From Herbinix sp. (lineage in GTDB: Bacteria; Bacillota; Clostridia; Lachnospirales; Lachnospiraceae), in the NCBI GenBank assembly GCA_029238935.1, contig JAQZBN010000045.1, forward strand, positions 1 through 61,636: 61,636 nucleotides of DNA, read 5' to 3'. Position numbers and translations under genes: made by a program. Below the pieces are notes generated by a model, which saw only the letters and a list, made by a program, of their open reading frames with translations, searched no databases and was not told the DNA's origin. Below, one piece after another: positions 45,065 through 54,074 of the stretch. Numbering within the stretch: position 1 is the stretch's first letter; each line of letters begins with the position of its first letter.

Positions 45065-45244
45065 ATGGATAAGAAAAGATTTGAGAAAATATATTATCAA
45101 GGGACCTTAGGGACTATGACGGAAATATGGGTTGACCGTGAGACCGGTGTTAATTATGTATTTCACAGAGCAGGATATGCTGGTGGATTAACACCGCTAC
45201 TGGACCGTGATGGAAAAGTCGTTGTAAGTCCGGTTTATCGTTAA
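45065..45244 (+). CDS. Small conserved protein (DUF6440-like)
   Basis: A 59-residue protein of the pattern EKIYYQGTLGTMTEIWVDRE, TGVNYVFHRAGYAGGLTPLL, DRDGKVVVS. Short proteins with the 'EIWVD-x-ETGVNY-F...GYAGG-TPLLD' wording are common in Firmicutes (DUF6440). ATG 45065 follows GGGAGGTTTAT; the in-frame ATG at 45020 has no site. Role unknown. A good terminator follows. Confidence 0.75.
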   Translation: MDKKRFEKIYYQGTLGTMTEIWVDRETGVNYVFHRAGYAGGLTPLLDRDGKVVVSPVYR

Positions 45245-45287
45245 AATAGTATTATATGAATTAACAGTGATTACGAAAAATGAAAAG

Positions 45288-45318
45288 ACAGACTAGCAAT
45301 TTGTTAGTCTGTTTTTTT
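45288..45318 (+). terminator. Terminator after the DUF6440-like gene
   Basis: ACAGACTAG (45288-45296) pairs with TTAGTCTGT (45304-45312) with one G-U pair, followed by TTTTTT. Confidence 0.9.
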
Positions 45319-45527
45319 GTATGTTCAAGAATAAAAGATGTTTTTTTGAAAGAATGAACTTTTCTATCTGCTATCTATGAAATCTTATAAGAATTATCAA
45401 TATTTGATTGGAAGATATTTCATGTTACAATAACAAAGATAGAGATAATAAAAAAATTATTTTTTAACTGAAATAAAAAATGCAACTTCATGACTCTAAT
45501 AAGTGAAATACCAAAAGGAGGAAAACC

Positions 45528-45995
45528 ATGAACTTTCTATCAGATGAGTTTATGACTCAGATCGATCAGATAAAAGAAAGACTATATCGCATTGCGTATT
45601 CTTATTTCTATAATGAAGCAGATGCGATCGAAGCAGTGGATGAGACAGTTTACCAGGCTTATCGAAGTATTAAGAAATTAAAACACCCAGAGTATTTCAA
45701 GACCTGGATTACTCGGATCTTAATTAATGTCTGTAAGAAGGAGTTAAAGAGAAAGAAGAAGATAGCTTTGGTAGATGAAATGCCGGAACAAGCATCGGAG
45801 GAATATGACCGTTTGCCTCTTAAAGAAGCTATATTAAAATTACCGGATGAACTGAGAGTAATCATTTATTTACGATATTTTAATGACCTTACGGTAGTAG
45901 AAACTGCTGATATACTGCAATTGCCGTTAGGTACTGTAGCAACTAGACAGCGGAAAGCATTAAAGCTATTAAAACTGGAATTGGAGGAGGATTAG
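45528..45995 (+). CDS. ECF RNA polymerase sigma factor
   Basis: A 155-residue sigma-70 family protein. Region 2 covers about residues 10-70 (RIAYSYFYNEADAIEAVDET, YFKTWITRILINVCK) and region 4 about 100-150 (LPDELRVIIYLRYFNDLTVV, LQLPLGTVATRQRKALKLL). It recruits RNA polymerase to a small regulon. ATG 45528 follows AAAGGAGGAAAACC. Its stop directly abuts the ATG of the next gene, a membrane protein, giving tight coupling as for sigma/anti-sigma partners. It is one of three ECF factors in this window. Confidence 0.92.
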   Translation: MNFLSDEFMTQIDQIKERLYRIAYSYFYNEADAIEAVDETVYQAYRSIKKLKHPEYFKTWITRILINVCKKELKRKKKIALVDEMPEQASEEYDRLPLKEAILKLPDELRVIIYLRYFNDLTVVETADILQLPLGTVATRQRKALKLLKLELEED

Positions 45996-47294
45996 ATGAA
46001 ACGACTGGATGAATATAAAGATCTAAAAGAGAAATCAGTGGAAATTCCGAAGGAACTGGAATATATACGTACAAGGGTTGAGGCAAGGATAGCCAAAGAT
46101 CACAGACGGAAACAAAAATGGATCACTTTTGTTTCTGGCACAGTAACGTTGTGTATCGCATTTGTATTAGCAGTCAATCTGTTCCCGGCGGTCGCTTCAG
46201 CGATGAGCAATATACCTATATTAAATATACTCGCAAAAGCGGTATGCTTTGATAAAAGTCTTCAGAAAGCATTGGAAAACGACTACTACCAATATGTAGC
46301 AGAAGTACAGGAAAAGGATGGAATCAAAGTATTCGTTGACTATATGATTGTAGATGCCAGTCGGATATCGATCTTCTGCCGGGAGGAAAAACCAGAAACT
46401 GCAAAGCTGTATGAGATCACAATACAAGGTCAGGATGGTCATTTCTTGCGCACATCGGGTGATTACAGTGATTTTATTATAGGCAATCAGGAAGTCAAAG
46501 AAATCCGATTTGACCTAGCTGAGAATGAGGTAGTTCCGGAGGAGTTTAGATTAGGATTTATATATAATCAGGGGGATGGCAAGAGGACAGAACTTAGTTT
46601 TTCTATCACTCCTGATCCGAAATACACCAAGGTGGTGAAAAGTCTAAATTTAGACAAGACCTTACAGATAGAAGGACAGACAATCACTCTTGAGAGGCTT
46701 GATCTCTATCCCACACAAGCTAAATTAATTGTTCATGCCAAGGAGAGTAATACTTCAATCATAACCAAGTTATCAGCCTATCTGAACAACAGCAATGCAG
46801 AGGAAGAATATCAGCCGGTATCCAATGGTGTTGTAGGAACCATAGATGATGAAGGAAATACTGCTTCCCTATGGTTTGAAAGCCCTTATTTTGAAGAAGG
46901 TGAGTTGCAGTTGCATATCACCGGTATTTTTCTGATTGATAAAGATAAGCGGTATGGTGAGATTAACTATGTTAAAAAGTCAATTACAAACCTGCCCGAA
47001 GGGGTCATACTGGAGAGGTTGGAACTTATAGAAGGAACTTTAAAAATCAGTTTACAATACCGTTCACTCGTATCGAATTATATATACACACTGGCAGATA
47101 TAACAAGTAAGAACAAGGAAATTTTACAGAAATCCTCTGTTGCAGTAATGCATAGGCTGGAAGACGATGATGATGTATTCCATGAAGAAATAGAACTAGC
47201 AGATTACCAGGATGGTCTTTATCAATTAGTATGGGGATTTACACGTGAGTTTCCTTTGCCGAATGAATTGATCATACCAATTCCATCAGAATAA
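45996..47294 (+). CDS. DUF4179-type membrane protein, probable anti-sigma factor
   Basis: A 432-residue single-pass protein. The cytoplasmic N-terminus (about 1-45) lacks the HxxxCxxC zinc motif. The transmembrane helix is about 48-68 (ITFVSGTVTLCIAFVLAVNL), followed by FPAVASAMSNIPILNILAKA, the hallmark of DUF4179. A large extracytoplasmic region (about 75-432) contains two or more beta-rich domains. DUF4179 proteins accompany ECF sigma factors in Firmicutes and are taken to hold them at the membrane. The gene follows the sigma factor with zero spacing. The outer part may sense an envelope signal. Confidence 0.83.
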   Translation: MKRLDEYKDLKEKSVEIPKELEYIRTRVEARIAKDHRRKQKWITFVSGTVTLCIAFVLAVNLFPAVASAMSNIPILNILAKAVCFDKSLQKALENDYYQYVAEVQEKDGIKVFVDYMIVDASRISIFCREEKPETAKLYEITIQGQDGHFLRTSGDYSDFIIGNQEVKEIRFDLAENEVVPEEFRLGFIYNQGDGKRTELSFSITPDPKYTKVVKSLNLDKTLQIEGQTITLERLDLYPTQAKLIVHAKESNTSIITKLSAYLNNSNAEEEYQPVSNGVVGTIDDEGNTASLWFESPYFEEGELQLHITGIFLIDKDKRYGEINYVKKSITNLPEGVILERLELIEGTLKISLQYRSLVSNYIYTLADITSKNKEILQKSSVAVMHRLEDDDDVFHEEIELADYQDGLYQLVWGFTREFPLPNELIIPIPSE

Positions 47295-47406
47295 TAATTC
47301 TATGTGATAACTATAAGGTTATACCTCATTCTATGATCAATCCTAAACCACGGGAATATATTAATATATGACATTATTCTGCGTCTTGAAAGGAGTTGAT
47401 CATAGA

Positions 47407-48855
47407 ATGTTGTTCTATCTATTGATATTTGTCGGTCTCATTTTGCTGACCGGTAGCTTATTGGTATTAAAGTCATTTACTATGAAGTTTAATGAATTGA
47501 TTGGTATGACGATTATCGTTATTTCCTTGATCTTAATAGCGGCAGGTAGTATATTCATACCGCAAGATATTGGTGTTTATCTATTAAGCATTGGAATATT
47601 TCTTTTTATTGTAGGATTTATTTATCTTTTATTTAAACCATTTCATTTTGTTAATTTAACAGGTTTATTATTATTTGGAGCGGCAATTATCATTTCTACG
47701 ATTGTGATCAGTATAAATTATTGTAACAGTAATCTATGGGTATTCGGTGATAATGAATTTGGACAATTAGGAGATGGCACTACGACTGATCGTAGCGTTC
47801 CCATTAATTTAACCAATATGATCGGCATAAAAGCAGCCGATGCCGGTGGTTATCACACTCTTGCACTTAATGTAAATGGAACTGCCTGGGGGTTTGGTAA
47901 AAACAATTATGGACAATTAGGTAATGGTAGTAATATAGATAGTTCGCTTCCTGTACTGGTTAAGACGGAACAGAGATTTATAGCCTTGTCAGCGGGCTTA
48001 AATCATAGCCTTGCCTTAGATAGAGATGGTAATGTCTGGGCTTGGGGAGCTAACGATGTTGGTCAATTAGTTGCTTCCACACAAGTTTCCTTTAACAAAC
48101 CTTTTCGAATGGAAGCTATTTCCGATATTATAGCAATATCAGCTGGTGCAAAACACAGTCTTGCCCTTGATAATCAGGGAAAAGTATGGGCTTGGGGGTA
48201 TAATGAACAGGGACAGTTAGGTAATAATTCTACTGTAAATAGCAGTATTCCGGTTAGCGTCATGCTACCGGTACCGATCAAATCGATTGCGGCTGGAGCA
48301 AATCACAGTATGGCTCTTGATGAAGAAGGAAATCTGTGGGTATGGGGAGATAATTCCTATGGACAACTAGGAGACGGATCTTTGACAAATCGGCTTTCTC
48401 CGGTCAAATTAGATACGATAAATAAGATTACTTCCCTTGCGGCTGGGGAAAATCATAGTGTTGCACTGGATGTGAACAAGAAGGTATGGGCTTTTGGTGG
48501 CAATAAAGATGGGCAATTGGGAAATGGTACTGAATTTGATATTAGCCTTCCGGTTCCGGTGATAGCTGAGGATGATATTGTTGCAATTGGTGCGGGAGGT
48601 TACCATAGTTTTTATGTTACGGAAGAAGGAAACTTATATACCTTTGGTGTGAATGAACAAGGACAGTTGGGTGATAATACCAATACAATGCAAAGAACTC
48701 CAGTATTCGTAACTCATCCTGTAGATGCTGCATATGCTACAGGAGGAATGGGGCATAGTATAGCAATCGAAGAGTATACACCGGTACCTCTAATCCCTGC
48801 AATTATTATTGTAGCTATCTTATTGCTGTTAGGGTTGTTCCTCGTGTGGTTATAA
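47407..48855 (+). CDS. Membrane-anchored RCC1-repeat beta-propeller protein
   Basis: About 482 residues. Four hydrophobic helices fill residues 1-105. Seven RCC1-type repeats follow (about 108-455), each with the pattern W-x-(F/W)G-x-N-x-x-GQLG and H-(T/S)-x-ALD; copies include NLWVFGDNEFGQLGDGT, VWAWGYNEQGQLG and NLYTFGVNEQGQLGDNT. One C-terminal helix (PLIPAIIIVAILLLLGLFL) ends the protein. The third repeat is degraded (GQLVAST). Seven repeats predict a complete seven-bladed propeller, placed outside the cell between membrane anchors. In bacteria such repeats mediate protein interactions; no enzymatic role is implied. The start could be ATG 47368, but ATG 47407 is nearer the AAAGGAG site. 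Confidence 0.85.
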   Translation: MLFYLLIFVGLILLTGSLLVLKSFTMKFNELIGMTIIVISLILIAAGSIFIPQDIGVYLLSIGIFLFIVGFIYLLFKPFHFVNLTGLLLFGAAIIISTIVISINYCNSNLWVFGDNEFGQLGDGTTTDRSVPINLTNMIGIKAADAGGYHTLALNVNGTAWGFGKNNYGQLGNGSNIDSSLPVLVKTEQRFIALSAGLNHSLALDRDGNVWAWGANDVGQLVASTQVSFNKPFRMEAISDIIAISAGAKHSLALDNQGKVWAWGYNEQGQLGNNSTVNSSIPVSVMLPVPIKSIAAGANHSMALDEEGNLWVWGDNSYGQLGDGSLTNRLSPVKLDTINKITSLAAGENHSVALDVNKKVWAFGGNKDGQLGNGTEFDISLPVPVIAEDDIVAIGAGGYHSFYVTEEGNLYTFGVNEQGQLGDNTNTMQRTPVFVTHPVDAAYATGGMGHSIAIEEYTPVPLIPAIIIVAILLLLGLFLVWL

Positions 48856-48864
48856 AGCATTGTA

Positions 48865-48960
48865 AAAAAAGAACCCGATGCATAGGTAGGTCACTTCCAA
48901 TGGCAATAATGTTTACTTATTATTGAAAGTGTACCTCAATATGCATCGGGGTTCTTTGTT
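48865..48960. terminator. Large bidirectional hairpin terminator
   Basis: AAAGAACCCGATGCATA pairs with TATGCATCGGGGTTCTTT (one bulged G), and an inner CAATAAT/ATTATTG stem extends the rod. It lies between the convergent RCC1 and LRR genes and ends in T-rich sequence on each strand. Confidence 0.88.
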
Positions 48961-48972
48961 TTATAGGATGGA

Positions 48973-51276
48973 TTATTCTAATTCAATATCTAGATTATTT
49001 CTCTTTGCAAATTCATATGCAACGGAATCAGGTTGACAAAATATCGTTTGATTGTGGTCGTTATTCCAATCATAAAAAGCGTAATCATCAATTGTTACAA
49101 TCGAATCCGGAATATGAATCTTAGTAAGATTTGAGCACCAACCAAAGGAATAATTTGTGATTTTCGTTAAGCCTCGAGAAATCCATACTTCATTAAGATT
49201 TTTATTATCGCGGAAAGCGTAATCCCCCAGATCGGTAATATGATCTGGCAAGGTAAGTTTTTGAAAACCACAATTTTGAAACGCAGATTGGCCAATGGAT
49301 TGTAGCGTTTGCGGGAATGTGATATCGGATAAGTTTGTGCAATTTCGAAAGGCACCAGTATCAATGGATTCTAAATTCTTTGGAAGAATGATTTCCTGAA
49401 GGTTGGTACAATTGCTAAATGCATATTGAGGTATTAAGGTAATTTGATCCGGTAAGGTCACTTTCACCAAAGAACCATTGTCTTTAAATACAGATGGAGC
49501 GATGCCTACAATCTCTTTTGACAGCCTTAATTCCTTCGCATTACCCGAATATTTAAGCAGGAAACCATTGTTCGTTATAATCATATCGTTAACTTCATTT
49601 TCACGAATCCATGTTGTTCCGGTAAGTACATAGGATCCAATCTTCTCTAATGAAGTCGGTAATACTACGGTTTTAAGATGAGCGCAGTTGCGGAAGGCAC
49701 TGTTACCTAGTTCGGTAACTCCTTCCGGAACATTTATGGTTAGCAAACTTCTACAGGTTGCAAAAGCATAGTTGCCTATTGTCTTTAATTTGCTGGGCAA
49801 TTCAACTTGTTCCAACGAGGTACAACCGTTTAACATATAATCGGTTATTTCTGTCAGTTTATTTGGAAGAGTAATCTTTGCCAGATTGACACATTCTGCA
49901 AAAGCAAAAGAGCCAATATAACTTACGGAATCCGGTATGGTAATCTCTTTTAACTGATGACATTGTGCAAAAGCGTTACTACCAATGTGCGTCAGAGTTT
50001 CCGGTAGTGTGATGCTCTTTAAATTATAGCAGGATGCAAAAGCATATTCTCCGAGGGATGTTGTCTTGGATGAGAGTGTAACACTCAATAATTTAGTGCA
50101 ATGGTTGAAGGTATTCGTACCAATCTTTGTGATACGCTCCGGTAAAATCAACTTAGTGAGACCGTCACATTCGTAAAAAGCTCCATCACCTAAACTTTCA
50201 AGTTTCGTAGGCAGCAATATCTCAGTAAGAGAATTACAATTATAGAAAGCATTTTCTCCAATCCGTGTTACTGTATTCGGAATCGAGATGGATTTCAATT
50301 TGGTACAATCAGAAAAGGTATTTGGTTCTATTGAAGTTAAGGTACTTGGCAGTTGAATGCTTTGTAAGCTAGAGCAGCCGGAAAATGCAGAACTGTCTAT
50401 TCGCACGATTCCGGAAGGGAGTTTGATTTCCTTTAATGAGGAGCAACCGCTAAAGGATCCCTGGGAGATTACGGTAACACCGCTAGGAATATTGATGCTT
50501 TGTAGTTTTTGACAATAAGCAAAAGCATCAGCATGGATTTCGGTCAAGGTGCTTGGAAGGGTTACTGTAGTGAGCTTATAGCAATTCTGAAAGGTTCCTT
50601 TATATATTGTAGTAACACCGCTTGGTATTGTTATTTTCTTTATATTACTACAATATTGAAACGCTTGCTGGCTTATGTTGGTAACTCCTTTGGGTAAAGC
50701 AATCGAAGTTAAACTGTTACAACCTCGAAAGGCTCTTCGTGCAATATAATAAAGTTTACTGTCTGTTGGTATCGTGAAGGTTTTTAGGCTATTGCACCAA
50801 GAAAATGCTTCAATACTAATAAATGTAACGGATTTTGGTAAAGAAATCGTCGTTAGATTATAACAATTTGTAAAGGCTCCTTCTCCGATGTAAGTAAGTT
50901 TATTCGGCAATGTTATACTTTTTAGATTATAACATTCGTAAAAGGTATGATACAATATCTTAGTAACTCCATCTGGGATATTGATCTTCGTTAGATTGAA
51001 ACAATTGGAAAAGGCTTCTTCATCAATCGCTTTTACTGTGGTTGGTAGTATGATGGTTTTTACATTAGCATTATTATAGAATGCCCTTTTTCCTATTTTA
51101 GTTATCGTATTGGGTACTGTTACTGTTTCCTGGGAACCAGTATAGGAGATTAAAACTCCATTCTCAATGATGAAATTGCTGGAACTAGCTGCTTTTGTAC
51201 GGGTTGGTACATAAAACAACATACAAATAGATAAGAAAAATAAAATACCAATGACTGCTTTCCATTTACTTCGCAT
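48973..51276 (-). CDS. Secreted BspA-like leucine-rich repeat protein
   Basis: A 767-residue protein with a signal peptide (MRSKWKAVIGILFFLSICML, cut near AASSS). About 27-30 BspA/LRR_5 repeats of 23 residues follow, of the form 'I-x-x-x-AF-x-x-C-x-x-L-x-x-I-x-L-P-x-x-(L/V)-x-x-I' (for example GEGAFTNCYNLTTISLPKSV). The repeat is broken once near residues 545-585 (GTTWIRENEVNDMIITNNGF), a recurring spacer in this family. No LPXTG or other wall anchor is seen, so it is released or held by binding. Members bind host proteins or surfaces. ATG 51276 is four bases after ACAGGAGGTG; the longer frame to 51327 has no site and breaks the signal peptide. Confidence 0.93.
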   Translation of the reverse strand: MRSKWKAVIGILFFLSICMLFYVPTRTKAASSSNFIIENGVLISYTGSQETVTVPNTITKIGKRAFYNNANVKTIILPTTVKAIDEEAFSNCFNLTKINIPDGVTKILYHTFYECYNLKSITLPNKLTYIGEGAFTNCYNLTTISLPKSVTFISIEAFSWCNSLKTFTIPTDSKLYYIARRAFRGCNSLTSIALPKGVTNISQQAFQYCSNIKKITIPSGVTTIYKGTFQNCYKLTTVTLPSTLTEIHADAFAYCQKLQSINIPSGVTVISQGSFSGCSSLKEIKLPSGIVRIDSSAFSGCSSLQSIQLPSTLTSIEPNTFSDCTKLKSISIPNTVTRIGENAFYNCNSLTEILLPTKLESLGDGAFYECDGLTKLILPERITKIGTNTFNHCTKLLSVTLSSKTTSLGEYAFASCYNLKSITLPETLTHIGSNAFAQCHQLKEITIPDSVSYIGSFAFAECVNLAKITLPNKLTEITDYMLNGCTSLEQVELPSKLKTIGNYAFATCRSLLTINVPEGVTELGNSAFRNCAHLKTVVLPTSLEKIGSYVLTGTTWIRENEVNDMIITNNGFLLKYSGNAKELRLSKEIVGIAPSVFKDNGSLVKVTLPDQITLIPQYAFSNCTNLQEIILPKNLESIDTGAFRNCTNLSDITFPQTLQSIGQSAFQNCGFQKLTLPDHITDLGDYAFRDNKNLNEVWISRGLTKITNYSFGWCSNLTKIHIPDSIVTIDDYAFYDWNNDHNQTIFCQPDSVAYEFAKRNNLDIELE

Positions 51277-51493
51277 GATACACCTCCTGTTAACTGTACA
51301 TGTTATAGAAGCTACTTTTGTTTTCATTTGTAATACATACTTGGAATGGTTACACTTCTATTGTATTCCATAATATGGGCATCGACAAGAAAAATCTTTG
51401 ATATACCTACCACAAAAGTATAAATAGCTTAAGATTTATCATATTGTATGATGAAAAGCGTAGCTGTAATGATTGATATAAAAATTTGTTGAC

Positions 51494-52996
51494 TTAAAAA
51501 CGTAGCTTCCTAATAGCTTGCTCTACAACAGTTTTATCATTAAATTCAGTAGCTCTGCCATTGCATTCTTGAGTTTTCTCGTGACCTTTCCCAGCGATGA
51601 GGACTACATCATCCGCTTTAGCAACTGCAATTGCATATTCGATTGCCTCTTTACGATCCACTAAGATGTGATAATTCTCTTTCTCTTTTTCCATTCCGTT
51701 TAAAATATCTGCAATAATAACGTTCGGATCTTCAAACCGGGGATTATCCGAGGTGATAATGGTGATATCGGATAGTCGCTGACTTATACTACCCATCACA
51801 CTTCGCTTGCTTTTATCTCGATTGCCTCCGCAACCAAATACCGTAATGACTCGTCTGTAACTAGGATTTTTCCTTACGGATGTCAGTAGATTTTCCAGCG
51901 CAGCAGGGGTGTGGGCATAGTCAATGATTACGGTGAAGGGTTGTTTCCCTTCGATGACATCATAGCGACCTTCGACTTTCATCTCCTCCTGTAAGATGGA
52001 GAAAACACGTTGGAGGGGTAATTGATGCATAATACTTATTCCAATCACTGCCAAGGTATTATAGACCGCAAATTCGCAGGGAATGTGTATGGTAATCGGC
52101 ATTTCGTTCTCCTGATGGACGATGGTAAAATGAACTGAATCGCCGGAGTAATGGATGTCTTTTGCATATAGATCACAAAGATGATGATTTATTATTCCAT
52201 AGGTGATGACCTTACCCTTGCACCGTTCTAAAACGCGGTTTGAATATGCATCATCCATATTTACTACCGCTTGCTTTGCCAGATCAAATAGACGCAATTT
52301 CGATTGTACATAATCCTCCATGGATTTATGATTGTCCAGATGCTCCGGAGATAGATTGGTAAATACAGCAGTAGCGAAGTGGCAGCAGTCAACCCGGTGG
52401 GTCTTTAGTGCCATGGACGATACTTCCATCAGAGCAACATCAACCTTTTCCTCCACGAAGAGGTTCATAATTTTGCCTAATTCAATGCAATCCGGAGTCG
52501 TTGGATTTGTCTTTTCTATGTCCAGAACAGTCTGGTTGATATAATTATTGATGGTTCCAATTAATCCTGTATTATACGAAAATGCTTGAAAGACTCGGCT
52601 TGCAATTGTAGTTACTGAGGTTTTTCCATTGGTACCGGTAACTCCGATTAATGAAAAATGTTCAGAAGGGTCTGAATAAAAAAGATTAACGACATAGGAT
52701 AAACATTCCCTTGTATTAGATACGGCTGCAATGGTTATGTCATTGTACAAGCTTAGATCGATAGATGGAAGATTCTCCTTATTGATCAGGATGAATTTAG
52801 CTCCTTTTTCGTAGGCTTCTGTGATAAACTGATGTCCATCCGTTTTATCACCTTTCACAGCGATATACATAGATCCTTCTTGTACTAATTTGGAATGAAT
52901 AACAAGGTCATTGACTTCCTGGAGACTTCCTTGTAGTAGGATGTTATAATTAACTCCGGTTAATAACTGATGTAATGGAATACCAATTGGTTTCAT
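51494..52996 (-). CDS. murE: UDP-N-acetylmuramoyl-tripeptide synthetase, meso-DAP type
   Basis: A 500-residue Mur ligase. The ATP-binding loop is LIGVTGTNGKTSVTT (near residue 120). The substrate region is TNPTTPDCIELG, the central domain carries FTNLSPEHLDNH, and the C-terminal domain has VIIDYAHTPAALENLL and the DNPR motif (ITSDNPRFEDP) that selects meso-diaminopimelate. It adds the third residue to the peptidoglycan stem peptide in the cytoplasm. It stands alone rather than in a division/cell-wall cluster, so it may be the sole copy or a second, specialised MurE; this window cannot decide. The start is directly at the ATG with a GGAGG site upstream. Confidence 0.92.
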   Translation of the reverse strand: MKPIGIPLHQLLTGVNYNILLQGSLQEVNDLVIHSKLVQEGSMYIAVKGDKTDGHQFITEAYEKGAKFILINKENLPSIDLSLYNDITIAAVSNTRECLSYVVNLFYSDPSEHFSLIGVTGTNGKTSVTTIASRVFQAFSYNTGLIGTINNYINQTVLDIEKTNPTTPDCIELGKIMNLFVEEKVDVALMEVSSMALKTHRVDCCHFATAVFTNLSPEHLDNHKSMEDYVQSKLRLFDLAKQAVVNMDDAYSNRVLERCKGKVITYGIINHHLCDLYAKDIHYSGDSVHFTIVHQENEMPITIHIPCEFAVYNTLAVIGISIMHQLPLQRVFSILQEEMKVEGRYDVIEGKQPFTVIIDYAHTPAALENLLTSVRKNPSYRRVITVFGCGGNRDKSKRSVMGSISQRLSDITIITSDNPRFEDPNVIIADILNGMEKEKENYHILVDRKEAIEYAIAVAKADDVVLIAGKGHEKTQECNGRATEFNDKTVVEQAIRKLRF

Positions 52997-53270
52997 AGCT
53001 TCCTCCTTGAATTGAATTTTGATTGAGCTTAGCTGATTTGATTTAAGTTCAGATTACAGGACCTTAATTTTATTGTATCGAATTCGTTATAAATCAGATA
53101 TCCAAATAATGGTATATATTAATCTGATAGTGCTTAGGTAGGAGATAATTAATCGATCTCATAAATCTATCATGGTTAATAAAAACTAATACAGTAAATC
53201 TAATGCAGAAAGTCTAGTAAGGAGAAGCTAATACAATATAAAATTCAATTTAAACAGAACATCCAATTAC

Positions 53271-53302
53271 AAAAAAAGGCATGCAGAATAATCTGCATAC
53301 CT
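53271..53302 (-). terminator. Terminator of the GyrI-like gene
   Basis: AGGTATGCAGA and TCTGCATGCCT (reverse strand, 53302-53277) form an 11-bp stem with one G-U pair, with a TTTTTTTG tail. The rest of the 52,997-53,386 gap shows no supported gene. Confidence 0.9.
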
Positions 53303-53386
53303 CAATAATTCGTAATATAAAATCATGAACCAAATAAGTATTCCTCTGTAACAAGACAAAACTTTTCTTCCACTGTGAGATGATTA

Positions 53387-53866
53387 CTACCTCTTACGAA
53401 CGGGAGTAAACCAATGGCTTTGGCCTAGTTCCGGAACGAATATCTCAGCATTCCAAGGGTATGGTTCCCAGTTTAGGGTGTATCCTTGTTCATTTGCCTT
53501 ATCAATGGTTTGCTGCATGTTATCTCCGATAGCTCCTTTAACACAGATTGTAGAGGGGATATCCCGAAAGTCAAAGCCATCAGGTACCGGGGTTCCTGCT
53601 TCAGTTAATGCACAATGGATAAAGGAATAGGTATCTGTGTATGGATCATAATCACAAGTCCAGTCAAAAAGATAACCCTGCACCGGACTGGGTAGAGACT
53701 GTAAGATAGTATAATCCTCGGAATAGAAGAGTTTTCCTAAGAATTCTGGAGCAGTATTTCCAAGATTACCTCCGCATCTTGTCTCTTTACCAATAATCCG
53801 TAGATTCGGAAAGGTAAAAAGACCAAAATCATCGTGAAACGTCGTTACCTCCATAATGTTTTGCAT
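53387..53866 (-). CDS. Single GyrI-like/effector-binding domain protein
   Basis: A 159-residue soluble protein. The C-terminal segment GFDFRDIPSTICVKGAIGD followed by NWEPYPWNAEIFVPELG recalls the GyrI-like/AraC effector-binding fold, whose C-terminal strand pairs W-x-(E/P)-Y-x-x with an acidic ligand-contact residue. No DNA-binding domain is present. Such stand-alone domains can sequester toxic compounds. ATG 53866 follows AGAGGTGG. It is a single gene with its own terminator. It is not obviously related to the AraC pair at 42-44 kb beyond the fold. Confidence 0.55.
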   Translation of the reverse strand: MQNIMEVTTFHDDFGLFTFPNLRIIGKETRCGGNLGNTAPEFLGKLFYSEDYTILQSLPSPVQGYLFDWTCDYDPYTDTYSFIHCALTEAGTPVPDGFDFRDIPSTICVKGAIGDNMQQTIDKANEQGYTLNWEPYPWNAEIFVPELGQSHWFTPVRKR

Positions 53867-53996
53867 AGATCCACCTCTTTATGAATTAGATTTTATAAAA
53901 TGTGCATTAATTCAGACATCCTCCTGAGAAAAGGATATGGGAGGAATTTGCAATTTTTATTATACTAAAAAGTTGAAAAAACTAGTAAAGAATGGA

Positions 53997-54060
53997 GTGA
54001 AACTAAAATTAAGCGAAACTAAAATAAAGTGAAATTAAAATAAAGTGAAACTAAAATAAA
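53997..54060. repeat. Four 16-bp tandem units after the anti-sigma gene
   Basis: Units at 53997, 54013, 54029 and 54045 read GTGAAACTAAAATTAA, GCGAAACTAAAATAAA, GTGAAATTAAAATAAA and GTGAAACTAAAATAAA. They end 14 bases from the stop of the anti-sigma gene. Confidence 0.9.
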
Positions 54061-54074
54061 GCACTGCCCGAATA

